Origin: Clostridium sp.
GTDB taxonomy: Bacteria > Bacillota > Clostridia > Acetivibrionales > Acetivibrionaceae
Length of the DNA stretch: 13,335 nt
Direction: 5' to 3'
NCBI GenBank assembly: GCA_012841175.1
Contig: DUVG01000212.1
Span: 1-13,335 of the forward strand
Shown here: positions 6,369-13,335 of the stretch, in pieces
Layout: every line of letters begins with the position of its first letter
Numbering within the stretch: position 1 is the stretch's first letter
Position numbers and translations under genes: made by a program
Notes under the pieces: generated by a model
Seen by the model: the letters and a program-made list of their open reading frames with translations, nothing else
Databases searched by the model: none
What the model was told of the DNA's origin: nothing

Positions 6369-7283
6369 ATGAAAAATAAAATAATTATAGTTGCAGTCAC
6401 AATCCTTATTGTCTTTAGCGGATGCAGTAGGGACTTTGAAAATAGCCAGCAGCCACAGCAACAACAGTTAAGTTTTGAAAAAAGCAAAAATGAAGTGCCT
6501 AAAGATTTAGAAAAAATAGAAGAAAGTATTGAAAAAATATTTCTAGTATTAAATGGCCCTGCTTCAAATGTTGAAAAAGATAAAAATACTCAAGACTTAA
6601 AAGGTAATACAGATAAAAAAGAAGAAGAAAAAAGCGAAAATAAGGAAGATGAGAAAAAGAACGAAGAAAAGAAAGAAAAAAAAGAAGAAAATAAAGAAGA
6701 AAAAAAAGAAGAATCTGATAAAAACACTCAAAATTCAAATGATTCTAAAGACAGTAAACAAACTGATTGGCAAAAAGCCGATAGCACAATAAATAATTTG
6801 CATTATCAGTGGAACAATTTTACTTCTTTTGCTATGGAAACAAATGCACCTAGAGAACTTATTGATAATTTTAGTGTATCATTAAACAATCTTACAAATA
6901 TGGTTTTAAACAGAGAATCGGTTAATTCATTAATGGCTACAAATAATCTTTATTCTTATATTCCAGACCTATATATGCTTTTTGATACACCCTACTCACC
7001 TGAAATAAAAAGGCTTCGCCACTATACTAGAAGTACAATATTAAATGCCTTAACAGATAATTGGGATGATTCAGAAAAAGACCTTCAAAACCTTAAATCT
7101 TCCTGGTCCTTTTATAAAACTTCCATACAAAAGGATCGACCTGAAAGAACAAATAAACTTGACTATTCCATTCATGAACTAGAAATGGTTGTAAATGAAA
7201 AAAATAAATCTCTTTCCAGCATAAAGGGCAAGGTAACTTTAAATAATATTGATGTTTTAGAAAAGGAGGAAAAGAAAAAATAG
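6369..7283 (+). CDS. Putative lipoprotein with Lys/Glu-rich linker and helical C-terminal domain
   Basis: The ATG at 6369 is chosen because GGAGGAG (6352-6358) precedes it and it gives a proper lipoprotein signal: MKNK, a hydrophobic stretch (5-17), then lipobox FSGC with Cys19 as the lipidated residue. A TTG-started frame from 6291 has no such signal. The 304-residue product should be anchored outside the cytoplasmic membrane. After a Gln-rich segment (27-33) comes an almost pure Lys/Glu block (82-117), probably a flexible spacer or wall-spanning linker. A helical domain follows (about 133-295) with two copies of a W-x13-W pattern (W134/W148 and W232/W246). No enzyme motif is seen. tmcAL follows after 78 bp with no terminator, so they may be cotranscribed, but a functional link is not evident. 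Lipoprotein call good, role unknown. Confidence 0.8.
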   Translation: MKNKIIIVAVTILIVFSGCSRDFENSQQPQQQQLSFEKSKNEVPKDLEKIEESIEKIFLVLNGPASNVEKDKNTQDLKGNTDKKEEEKSENKEDEKKNEEKKEKKEENKEEKKEESDKNTQNSNDSKDSKQTDWQKADSTINNLHYQWNNFTSFAMETNAPRELIDNFSVSLNNLTNMVLNRESVNSLMATNNLYSYIPDLYMLFDTPYSPEIKRLRHYTRSTILNALTDNWDDSEKDLQNLKSSWSFYKTSIQKDRPERTNKLDYSIHELEMVVNEKNKSLSSIKGKVTLNNIDVLEKEEKKK

Positions 7284-7361
7284 AGCACAAATTAAAAATT
7301 TAATATATAATAAAACTATATCTTTTAAAATAAACCCTTTTATAAAGAAAGGATTTTGTAT

Positions 7362-8621
7362 ATGAAAGTATTAGGGCTGGTTGTAGAGTATAATCCATTT
7401 CACAATGGACATCTTTATCATATCAAAGAGGCAAAGAAAATTACTGGTGCCAAATACGTAGTTTGTGTAATGAGTGGTAATTTTGTCCAAAGGGGTGGGC
7501 CTGCAATTATAAACAAATGGGCAAGAGCAAAAGCAGCCTTACTTAGTGGTGTAGATTTAGTAATTGAACTTCCCGTGGTTTATGCATTATCTAGTGCCGA
7601 ATATTTTGCTTACGGCGCTGTAAAAATTTTAAATGACATTGGAATTGTAGATTACTTATGCTTTGGAAGTGAATCAGGGGAAATAAAGCCCCTTGATGAC
7701 ATTGCCCATATCCTCTATGATGAGCCTTTATTATATAAATCATTATTAAAAAATGAACTTAAAAAAGGCTTATCTTACCCAGTGGCAAGAAATCAAGCTT
7801 TAATGAAATATTTTCACGAAAAAAAAGACTTTTATCCAGACATAGATAGTTTATTAAATAAATCAAATAACATTCTTGGCATAGAATATTTAAAAGCTTT
7901 AAAACGCTTAAATAGTGACATAATACCTGTTACAATTAAAAGAATCAATAATAATTATAATACAGAAGATATAACAGGAAATATTTCAAGTGCTACAGCT
8001 ATTAGAAAACACCTTTTAGCATTGGAGAACTCTTCTTTACAAAATGTTTTAGATACAACTTTGCCTAAATTTAGTTATAATATTCTAAATAAAGAATTTT
8101 CTTCCGGAAGAGGCCCTGTTATCGACTCTTGCTTTTACCATATTATTTCTGCTCAAATAAGAAAAATGAATATAGACCATCTAAAAGAAATAGTGTACAT
8201 ATCAGAAGGTCTCGAAAACAGAATAAAAAATGCAGCAGATAGTAGCGGTACATATAGTGAATTGATAGATAAAATATGCACAAAACGCTATACTACTACA
8301 AGAATACAGAGAATTCTTATGAGTATAATGATAGGAATCACTTCATGTGACATAAATAATTTTAATCTTCACTTTGGTCCTCAATATGCCAGAGTGCTTG
8401 GATTTAACGAATCTGGAAAGTTTCTAATGTCCCTTATTAAAAAAAATTCCATCATTCCCTTAATTCTAAAAACTGCTGACTTTATAAACTCTTGTAATCC
8501 TCTTTTTAAAAAAATGCTTGAATTAGAGTGTATTTCTACAGATTTGTATGTACTAGGTTACAAAAATCCCAAATATAGAAAAGCCGGTCAAGAATTCACT
8601 CAAAATATAATTAAAATTTAG
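7362..8621 (+). CDS. tmcAL: tRNA(Met) cytidine acetate ligase
   Basis: TmcAL (formerly YlbM, nucleotidyltransferase superfamily) uses ATP and acetate to make N4-acetylcytidine at the wobble position C34 of elongator tRNA-Met. It is cytoplasmic; 420 residues matches the family. The HIGH-type nucleotide motif HNGH is at 14-17 (VVEYNPFHNGHLYHI), followed by the diagnostic VVCVMSGNFVQRGGPA and NKWARAKAALLSGVDLVIELP, then LCFGSESG. The C-terminal helical part is intact (KRYTTTRIQRILM, ARVLGFNESG). I prefer ATG at 7362 over the TTG at 7356, because AGGA (7350-7353) is 8 nt away and MKVLGLVVEYNP is the usual N-terminus. It converges with the chemotaxis gene with 15 bp between stops and no terminator. 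Confidence 0.95.
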   Translation: MKVLGLVVEYNPFHNGHLYHIKEAKKITGAKYVVCVMSGNFVQRGGPAIINKWARAKAALLSGVDLVIELPVVYALSSAEYFAYGAVKILNDIGIVDYLCFGSESGEIKPLDDIAHILYDEPLLYKSLLKNELKKGLSYPVARNQALMKYFHEKKDFYPDIDSLLNKSNNILGIEYLKALKRLNSDIIPVTIKRINNNYNTEDITGNISSATAIRKHLLALENSSLQNVLDTTLPKFSYNILNKEFSSGRGPVIDSCFYHIISAQIRKMNIDHLKEIVYISEGLENRIKNAADSSGTYSELIDKICTKRYTTTRIQRILMSIMIGITSCDINNFNLHFGPQYARVLGFNESGKFLMSLIKKNSIIPLILKTADFINSCNPLFKKMLELECISTDLYVLGYKNPKYRKAGQEFTQNIIKI

Positions 8622-8636
8622 TAAATCCTTTTAAAA

Positions 8637-10640
8637 CTAATATTTAAACTTTTCTATTTCCATCATCATTTTTTGTGCTAATTCAGCTAAAAAATCTGTA
8701 GATTCTGCAATCTCCATTATAGATGCAGTTTGCTCTTCTACCGAAGCAGAGGCTTCTTGAGTTCCTGCTGCATTTTCCTCCGAAATCGCCGATAAGTTTG
8801 AAATCATGTCCATCATATCTTCTTTTTTTCTTTCCATCATCTCGCTAGACTCATTTAATTCTTTAAGCTCTCTTTTCATTGTTTCAATAGCATTAGAAAT
8901 ACCCTCAAATTTTTTACTTGTATCATCAACAATCTCATTTTGTGATTTAACAATCTCTGTTGCCTGTTCTATTGAAACAACAGCATTTTTACTTTTATCA
9001 GAAAGTTCTTGAATAATTTTTAAAATTTCGTTCGTGAATTTTCCTGATTGCTCTGCCAAACTTCTAATTTCATCGGCAACAACTGCAAATCCTTTTCCTG
9101 ATTCTCCAGCCCTGGCCGCTTCTATAGAAGCATTTAATGCAAGCATATTAGTTTGTGCTGCAATACTTTTTAGCATTTCACCAGCATTTTCTATTTTTTT
9201 TGTACTTTCATTAGTCTCAAAAACAACACTATTTATTCTTTTACTAGCCTCACTATTCTCAATAGACTTTTCTACTAAATGTTCTAATACATAAACACCT
9301 TCATTTTTAAGGAGATCAACATTTTCTAAAGCATTATTTAAATTATTTCTTATTATTCGAGTATCTTCTATATAACTTCCTAATTCTGAAGTCCTCTCAA
9401 CACCTTGTTCATTTTCTTTTGCTTGATTAGTAGCTCCTCTTGCAATCTCTTCTATTGTTTTTGCTATCTCTCCAGATGCTAAAGATAATTGCTGACTGTT
9501 AGAAGATAATTCGTCTGAAGACGAAGCCAAGCTTTCGGACATTTGAGAAATATTTTTAATAAGTAATATAAGATTACTTTGCATCTTTACTACTGACCTT
9601 GTTATTATTCCTATTTCATCCGTCCTATTTATAGATTTCATGGCTTTATGATTTTTATCAAATGTAAGATCATATTCAGACATTTTTTTAATTATATCCA
9701 CTAAATATTTAATTGGGTTGGAAATTGTCCTACTCAATGCTATAGAAGCCAACATACCTAGAATAAATACAATAGCAAAAACTAATAATATTATATTTCT
9801 TAAAGATGTTACACTATGTAAAACTTCCTTTTTGTCTGCTGCAATTCCAAGAGTCCAATTGGAATTTGGAATTTTTGCTATTGCAGTAATATATTCTTCC
9901 TCTAAAAACTCATGATTTGCCAAGCCAGTATTTCCCATTCCCAATCTATTAATTGCCTCTCCTAAGCTTTTTAAGCTTCCTTCCTCTTCAATATCTTTAA
10001 ATATATTTCTTTGCTCCATTACGAACTCTCTATTAGGATGTGAATAAAAAGTCCCATCAGGCCCTAGTACAAAAGCAAATCCCTTATCACCTAATCCCAT
10101 CTCATCTGTAATATCATTTAATGTAGTTCCATCCCTTCTTCCTATTAAAACAGCCTCTACATTTCCATCAACTTCAATTGGTGCAGCAAACATAACCACT
10201 ACACTATTTGTTACTCTACTTATTATTGGATTAGAAACATTCGGCTCTCCTTGAAAAGCTCTTTTTACATACTCTCTATCTCCTAAATTCGCTGTTTCTT
10301 CACCTAAAACATAATGTGCCGTTCCATCTGGCATCACCACTGCTAAATCCAAATAACCTAATCTCTCTACATCTTCTACCATTGATTCTTTTTGAATTTG
10401 CAAATCCATTGACCTTGTTCTATCTCTATTTGCAACTTCATATAAAGCTGTTAAACTAACGCTAATACGCGTCTCCATATGTTTAGCCCCTTCATCTGCA
10501 TATCGAATCATCGCCTCTTCAACCTCTTTAATTATGGCATTAGAAGAAACTTTAATAGAAATTAGGCCAATAGATAAAGATACAAGTAATACAAGAATGC
10601 CTACAAAAATAATAATCCTCTTTGATAAATCTAATTTCAT
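8637..10640 (-). CDS. Methyl-accepting chemotaxis protein with extracellular Cache-type sensor
   Basis: A membrane chemoreceptor that relays ligand binding to CheA/CheW. ATG at 10640 is chosen (AGGATGG 8 nt upstream), not the ATG 42 bp earlier, giving 667 residues. Order: TM1 (about 8-30), extracellular double-Cache-like sensor (about 35-275; the LAVVMPDGTAHYV, FQGEPNVSNPI, VFAAPIEVDGNVEAVLIG-like and FAFVLGPDGTFYSHPN segments are typical), TM2 (about 283-303), HAMP (about 304-360, SNPIKYLVDIIKKMSEYDL), then the long coiled-coil signalling domain. Its conserved tip (about 494-526) contains AAQTNMLALNASIEAARAGE and GKGFAVVADEIRSLAEQS. There is no C-terminal CheR-tethering pentapeptide. Ligand unknown; Cache sensors commonly bind amino acids or small acids. 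No other chemotaxis genes are nearby, so it is an orphan receptor. A sigma-A-like promoter and about 140 nt of leader lie upstream. Confidence 0.95.
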   Translation of the reverse strand: MKLDLSKRIIIFVGILVLLVSLSIGLISIKVSSNAIIKEVEEAMIRYADEGAKHMETRISVSLTALYEVANRDRTRSMDLQIQKESMVEDVERLGYLDLAVVMPDGTAHYVLGEETANLGDREYVKRAFQGEPNVSNPIISRVTNSVVVMFAAPIEVDGNVEAVLIGRRDGTTLNDITDEMGLGDKGFAFVLGPDGTFYSHPNREFVMEQRNIFKDIEEEGSLKSLGEAINRLGMGNTGLANHEFLEEEYITAIAKIPNSNWTLGIAADKKEVLHSVTSLRNIILLVFAIVFILGMLASIALSRTISNPIKYLVDIIKKMSEYDLTFDKNHKAMKSINRTDEIGIITRSVVKMQSNLILLIKNISQMSESLASSSDELSSNSQQLSLASGEIAKTIEEIARGATNQAKENEQGVERTSELGSYIEDTRIIRNNLNNALENVDLLKNEGVYVLEHLVEKSIENSEASKRINSVVFETNESTKKIENAGEMLKSIAAQTNMLALNASIEAARAGESGKGFAVVADEIRSLAEQSGKFTNEILKIIQELSDKSKNAVVSIEQATEIVKSQNEIVDDTSKKFEGISNAIETMKRELKELNESSEMMERKKEDMMDMISNLSAISEENAAGTQEASASVEEQTASIMEIAESTDFLAELAQKMMMEIEKFKY

Positions 10641-10787
10641 TGAATACACCATCCTAACATTTTTAAAATCTATGTTACTCATTAAGGTATAAACTTTAAT
10701 ATCTACATAATAAACCTATTTACTTAATTATTACTTGGATTTCTTTAGAATTGATAACCTTTTTGCTACATTCAATAATTTGAGTCT

Positions 10788-10815
10788 ATTATATATTCTA
10801 CATTTTAGTTGAAAA
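10788..10815 (-). promoter_or_regulatory. Probable promoter of the chemoreceptor gene
   Basis: On the - strand TTTTCA (10815-10810), 16 bp, TATAAT (10793-10788). It lies about 150 bp before the ATG and implies a long leader in which I see no strong hairpin. No flagellar sigma-28 site (TAAA-N15-GCCGATAA type) was found. Just upstream is a 9-bp direct repeat TATATTTGT (10824-10832 and 10843-10851), two helical turns apart, which could bind an activator. The rest of the gap 10683-11007 holds only this promoter and the RNase J terminator. Confidence 0.4.
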
Positions 10816-10914
10816 TCCTTTTGTATATTTGTCCCATTTGGATATATTTGTTACACTTTAAATTTAATCTTCCTTTGATCTACTTCTTTTGATTTGCTTG
10901 TTTAGTTAAAATCC

Positions 10915-10960
10915 AAAAAAAGCTTTAGGCAGCGTTTTTCCACCACCTAAAGCTTTTTTT
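10915..10960 (-). terminator. Intrinsic terminator downstream of RNase J
   Basis: Perfect 15-bp arms (10915-10929 and 10946-10960, core AAAGCTTTAGG) flank a 16-nt loop, with seven A/T pairs forming the U-tract in either direction. It lies 47 bp after the RNase J stop on the - strand. The symmetric A and T tracts mean it would also stop + strand transcription. Confidence 0.85.
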
Positions 10961-11007
10961 AACTTTTTTATAAACCGATTAGATTATTAATTTAAAACTG
11001 ATTTTTT

Positions 11008-12675
11008 TTACACTTCCATAATTATAGGAAGAATCATTGGACGTCTTTTTGTTCTTTCATATAGGTAATCTCGCAATGCATCTCTTATAATGCTCTTTTT
11101 GGTTGCCCAATCACTCTTTTTCTTTTCATCACATTTTTCTAATGCTTTTCTAGAAATTTCTCGAATTTCTTCCATAAGGTCCTCTGACTCTCTAACATAG
11201 ACAAATCCTCTAGAAATAACATCGGGACCTGCAACTAGTTCTCCGCTGCTACTTTCAATTGATATTACAACCACAATCAGTCCATCCTGTGAAAGGTGCT
11301 TTCTATCCCGAAGAACAATATTTCCTACATCCCCAACTCCTAATCCATCAACTAAAACCCTTCCAGAAGAAACATTACCATTTAACTTTGCAACACCATC
11401 AGTAATTTCTAGAACATTACCTATATCCATTATAAAGATATTCTCCTTAGGCATACCTAATTCATGAGCAAGGTTGCCATGTTGTTTTAGATGTCTGTAC
11501 TCCCCATGTACTGGGATAAAGTAATTAGGCTTTATAAGGCTATGAATAAGCTTTAGCTCTTCCTGACATGCATGTCCAGAAACATGTATATCTGCTAGGG
11601 CTTCATATATCACTTTTGCACCTTTTTTAAATAATTCATTTACAACCTTTGAAACAAATTTTTCATTTCCTGGTATTGGAGTTGCTGAAATAATGACCTT
11701 ATCTCCAGGTACAATTTCAACTTTTCTGTGTTCACCTGATGCCATTCTTGACAATGCTGACATAGGTTCACCTTGACTTCCAGTTGTAATAATAACTAGT
11801 TTTTCTGGAGGATATTTATTAATACTGTCAATATCAATAATTACTCCTTCTGGAACATTCATATATCCAAGTTCCATAGCTACATTTACCACATTAACCA
11901 TACTTCTTCCACAAATGGACACTTTTCTTTTGAATTTAACAGCGGCATTTATCACTTGCTGCACTCTATGGACATTAGAAGCAAAGGTAGCAACTAATAT
12001 TCTGCTTTTACTATCCATAAATATCTCATCTAAAGTTTGTCCAACTGTCCGTTCAGACATGGTATATCCTTCTCTTTCCACATTTGTACTATCTGCCATA
12101 AGTAATAAAACACCTTTTTTGCCCAATTCAGCTAGCCTTGCCAAATCAATTGGTTCTCCTTCTATAGGCGTATAGTCAACTTTAAAATCTCCAGTATGCA
12201 CAATAATACCCACAGGCGTAAATATTGCAAGGGCAACAGAATCTGCAATACTATGACTTGACCTTATAAATTCCACCTTAAAACATCCTAGTTGAATCAC
12301 ATCTGACTGCTTTACAGTTTTAAGCTTTACACTGCTTAAAAGCTCATGCTCCGCAAGTTTTTGTTCAACAAGTCCTAAAGTTAATTTAGTACCATATACA
12401 GGCACATTTATATCTTTGAGTATATAAGGCAGTGCCCCAATATGGTCCTCATGACCATGTGTCAAAATAAATCCTTTAATTTTATCTTTGTTTTTGCTTA
12501 GATAAGTTACATCAGGTATCACTAAATCAATACCCAACATATCATCTTCGGGAAATGCAATTCCACAGTCAACAACAATGATATCTTCCCCATATTCAAA
12601 CACAGTGATGTTTTTTCCGATTTCACCTAAACCGCCAAGGGGAATAATCCTTAGTTTTTTCTTTTTTCTTGCCAC
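11008..12675 (-). CDS. rnj: Ribonuclease J
   Basis: RNase J is a zinc-dependent metallo-beta-lactamase/beta-CASP ribonuclease with endonuclease and 5'-to-3' exonuclease activity, central to mRNA decay and rRNA processing in Bacillota. The 555-residue length matches the family. The metal motif THGHEDHIG is at 72-80 (His73, His75, Asp77, His78), with further ligands in VHTGDFKVD (about 160) and IPVHGEYRHL (about 390). The beta-CASP insert runs about 200-355 (MADSTNVEREGYT, FASNVHRVQQVI, TTGSQGEPMSALSRMA) and a short C-terminal domain about 450-555 (MEEIREISRKAL, RRPMILPIIMEV). The start is GTG with GGAGG 7 nt upstream. The gene stands alone between a promoter and a terminator. The window does not show whether it is the J1 or J2 type or whether a second copy exists. 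Confidence 0.96.
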   Translation of the reverse strand: MARKKKKLRIIPLGGLGEIGKNITVFEYGEDIIVVDCGIAFPEDDMLGIDLVIPDVTYLSKNKDKIKGFILTHGHEDHIGALPYILKDINVPVYGTKLTLGLVEQKLAEHELLSSVKLKTVKQSDVIQLGCFKVEFIRSSHSIADSVALAIFTPVGIIVHTGDFKVDYTPIEGEPIDLARLAELGKKGVLLLMADSTNVEREGYTMSERTVGQTLDEIFMDSKSRILVATFASNVHRVQQVINAAVKFKRKVSICGRSMVNVVNVAMELGYMNVPEGVIIDIDSINKYPPEKLVIITTGSQGEPMSALSRMASGEHRKVEIVPGDKVIISATPIPGNEKFVSKVVNELFKKGAKVIYEALADIHVSGHACQEELKLIHSLIKPNYFIPVHGEYRHLKQHGNLAHELGMPKENIFIMDIGNVLEITDGVAKLNGNVSSGRVLVDGLGVGDVGNIVLRDRKHLSQDGLIVVVISIESSSGELVAGPDVISRGFVYVRESEDLMEEIREISRKALEKCDEKKKSDWATKKSIIRDALRDYLYERTKRRPMILPIIMEV

Positions 12676-12769
12676 AACTAAACCTCCATTTATATTATAT
12701 ATGTATTAAAACGAGACTCTTTTAAAAATCCCTGTATCTAATTCTCATAAAATAATTAATAACTTTATT

Positions 12770-12797
12770 ATTATAGCATATTTCTAATAAATATAAA
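12770..12797 (-). promoter_or_regulatory. Extended -10 promoter of RNase J
   Basis: On the - strand TTTATA (12797-12792), 16 bp ending in TGC, then TATAAT (12775-12770); TGn before the -10 box is the extended -10 element. The leader would be about 88 nt. A second TATAAT nearer the gene (about 12695) lacks a -35 and would leave almost no leader. Confidence 0.45.
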
Positions 12798-12882
12798 CAA
12801 TAATTTGCTAGATTGAGCATATTAATTGGATTTAATATTTGGTTCTTCGGTATTTCCCTTGACTTTAAAATAAAAAAGGCTA

Positions 12883-12919
12883 AAAAAAAGAGGATGGCAA
12901 TCGCCATTCCTCTTTTTTT
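12883..12919 (-). terminator. Intrinsic terminator of the cellulase gene
   Basis: The arms AAAAAAAGAGGA-TGGC (12883-12898) and GCCA-T-TCCTCTTTTTTT (12903-12919) pair with one bulged base around a 4-nt loop, and the stem is flanked by A and T tracts. On the - strand it starts 13 nt after the stop of the dockerin protein. The symmetry could also insulate the RNase J promoter region from the other side. Confidence 0.85.
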
Positions 12920-12931
12920 ACTTTAGTGATA

Positions 12932-13335
12932 TTATTTTATAAGGCTAATTTCTAATATGTGTCTTGATAACAATGTAGCGTCAACACTATTAATTCTTCC
13001 GTCTTGGTTTATGTCAGCAGCTTTTTTATCAGCATTATTTACTTCCATTTCAAGTATAAGTCTTGACATTAATGTTGCGTCTACTGAGTTAATACGTCCG
13101 TCTTTGTTAATGTCTCCTAATGTAACAGGATCTTCAATACCACCTTCAGCAACTGGACCAAATTCAGCAATTTCTGTTAAGTAACCAGTTACCCAAGCTA
13201 GAGGAGCGTTCCAGTTAATTGTAACTTCGTTTGTTGACCATGATTCAATATTGTCTAAGAAGCACTTTTGTGGTGGGAATCCACCTGGCTTCCAACCCAT
13301 ACCTTTAACCCATGGGTCTTGTAATCCAGAGTTAG
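12932..13335 (-). CDS. Glycoside hydrolase family 9 cellulase with C-terminal type I dockerin, 5' part outside window
   Basis: Only the last 133 codons are visible and the frame is open at the right edge, so the ATG at 13300 is internal. The first part is the end of a GH9 catalytic domain: FLDNIESWSTNEVTINWNA fits the GH9 active-site signature 2 ([FYW]-x-D-x4-[FYW]-x3-E-x-[STA]-x3-N-[STA]), and the Glu in STNE is the catalytic acid. After a short linker (EFGPVAEGGIEDPVT) come two dockerin repeats, each with an EF-hand-like calcium loop: GDINKDGRINSVDATLMSRL and ADINQDGRINSVDATLLSRH. Dockerins bind cohesins of a scaffoldin, so the enzyme is secreted and cellulosomal, and cleaves beta-1,4-glucan. 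Ser-Val occupies loop positions 10-11 in both repeats, the positions that set cohesin specificity. Endo- versus exo-acting cannot be decided from this piece. Confidence 0.93.
   Translation of the reverse strand, partial: NSGLQDPWVKGMGWKPGGFPPQKCFLDNIESWSTNEVTINWNAPLAWVTGYLTEIAEFGPVAEGGIEDPVTLGDINKDGRINSVDATLMSRLILEMEVNNADKKAADINQDGRINSVDATLLSRHILEISLIK

Noticed and set aside
6499..6738. 79-codon - strand ORF rich in Phe and Leu
   Set aside because: It is the antisense image of the Lys/Glu block of the lipoprotein (AAA/GAA read as TTT/TTC).
12722..12907. 61-codon - strand ORF with a hydrophobic start, between RNase J and the cellulase
   Set aside because: It starts inside the cellulase terminator hairpin, has no ribosome binding site and covers the likely RNase J promoter.
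1..13335. CRISPR array, tRNA or rRNA genes, insertion sequence with transposase
   Set aside because: No regularly spaced repeats, tRNA-like cloverleaf, rRNA sequence or transposase was seen; the only mobile-element gene is the serine recombinase.

Overview
The window is AT-rich (roughly 70% A+T by eye), with GGAGG-type ribosome binding sites and several TTG/GTG starts. Its gene families are typical of an anaerobic clostridial member of the Bacillota. The right edge carries the 3' end of a glycoside hydrolase family 9 cellulase with a C-terminal type I dockerin, so the organism probably builds a cellulosome or a cellulosome-like complex. I cannot name the species.

Layout, left to right. (1) 1-895: the 3' part of an archaeal-type phosphoglycerate mutase (apgM, + strand, open at the left edge), followed by a long inverted repeat that can terminate transcription from both sides. 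(2) 895-2646 (- strand): a large serine recombinase, a possible coupled 35-codon ORF just upstream of it, and a 28-bp near-palindrome beside a TATAAT box. (3) 2647-5758 (- strand): a 3'-truncated sigma-54 gene (rpoN), then fthC (5-formyltetrahydrofolate cyclo-ligase) and cobT (cobalamin lower-ligand activation), which abut and have their own promoter and leader. (4) 5759-6368: a small unknown gene (- strand) and a divergent intergenic region with two dyads. (5) 6369-8621 (+ strand): a lipoprotein with a Lys/Glu linker and a duplicated W-x13-W motif, then tmcAL (tRNA-Met wobble cytidine acetyltransferase-type enzyme). (6) 8637-10640 (- strand): a transmembrane methyl-accepting chemotaxis protein, convergent with tmcAL. 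(7) 11008-12675 (- strand): RNase J, bounded by an intrinsic terminator and an extended -10 promoter. (8) 12932-13335 (- strand): the GH9-dockerin cellulase end with its terminator.

The most interesting point is the rpoN-recombinase junction. The sigma-54 reading frame stops directly after its helix-turn-helix region, so the whole RpoN-box domain, which reads the -24 promoter element, is missing. About 215 bp later, on the same strand, lies a complete large serine recombinase of the kind that excises phage-like and skin-like elements. The arrangement looks like one edge of an integrated element interrupting sigma-54, possibly a reversible switch like skin in sigK. The other edge and the missing rpoN 3' end are not in this window, so simple gene decay cannot be excluded.
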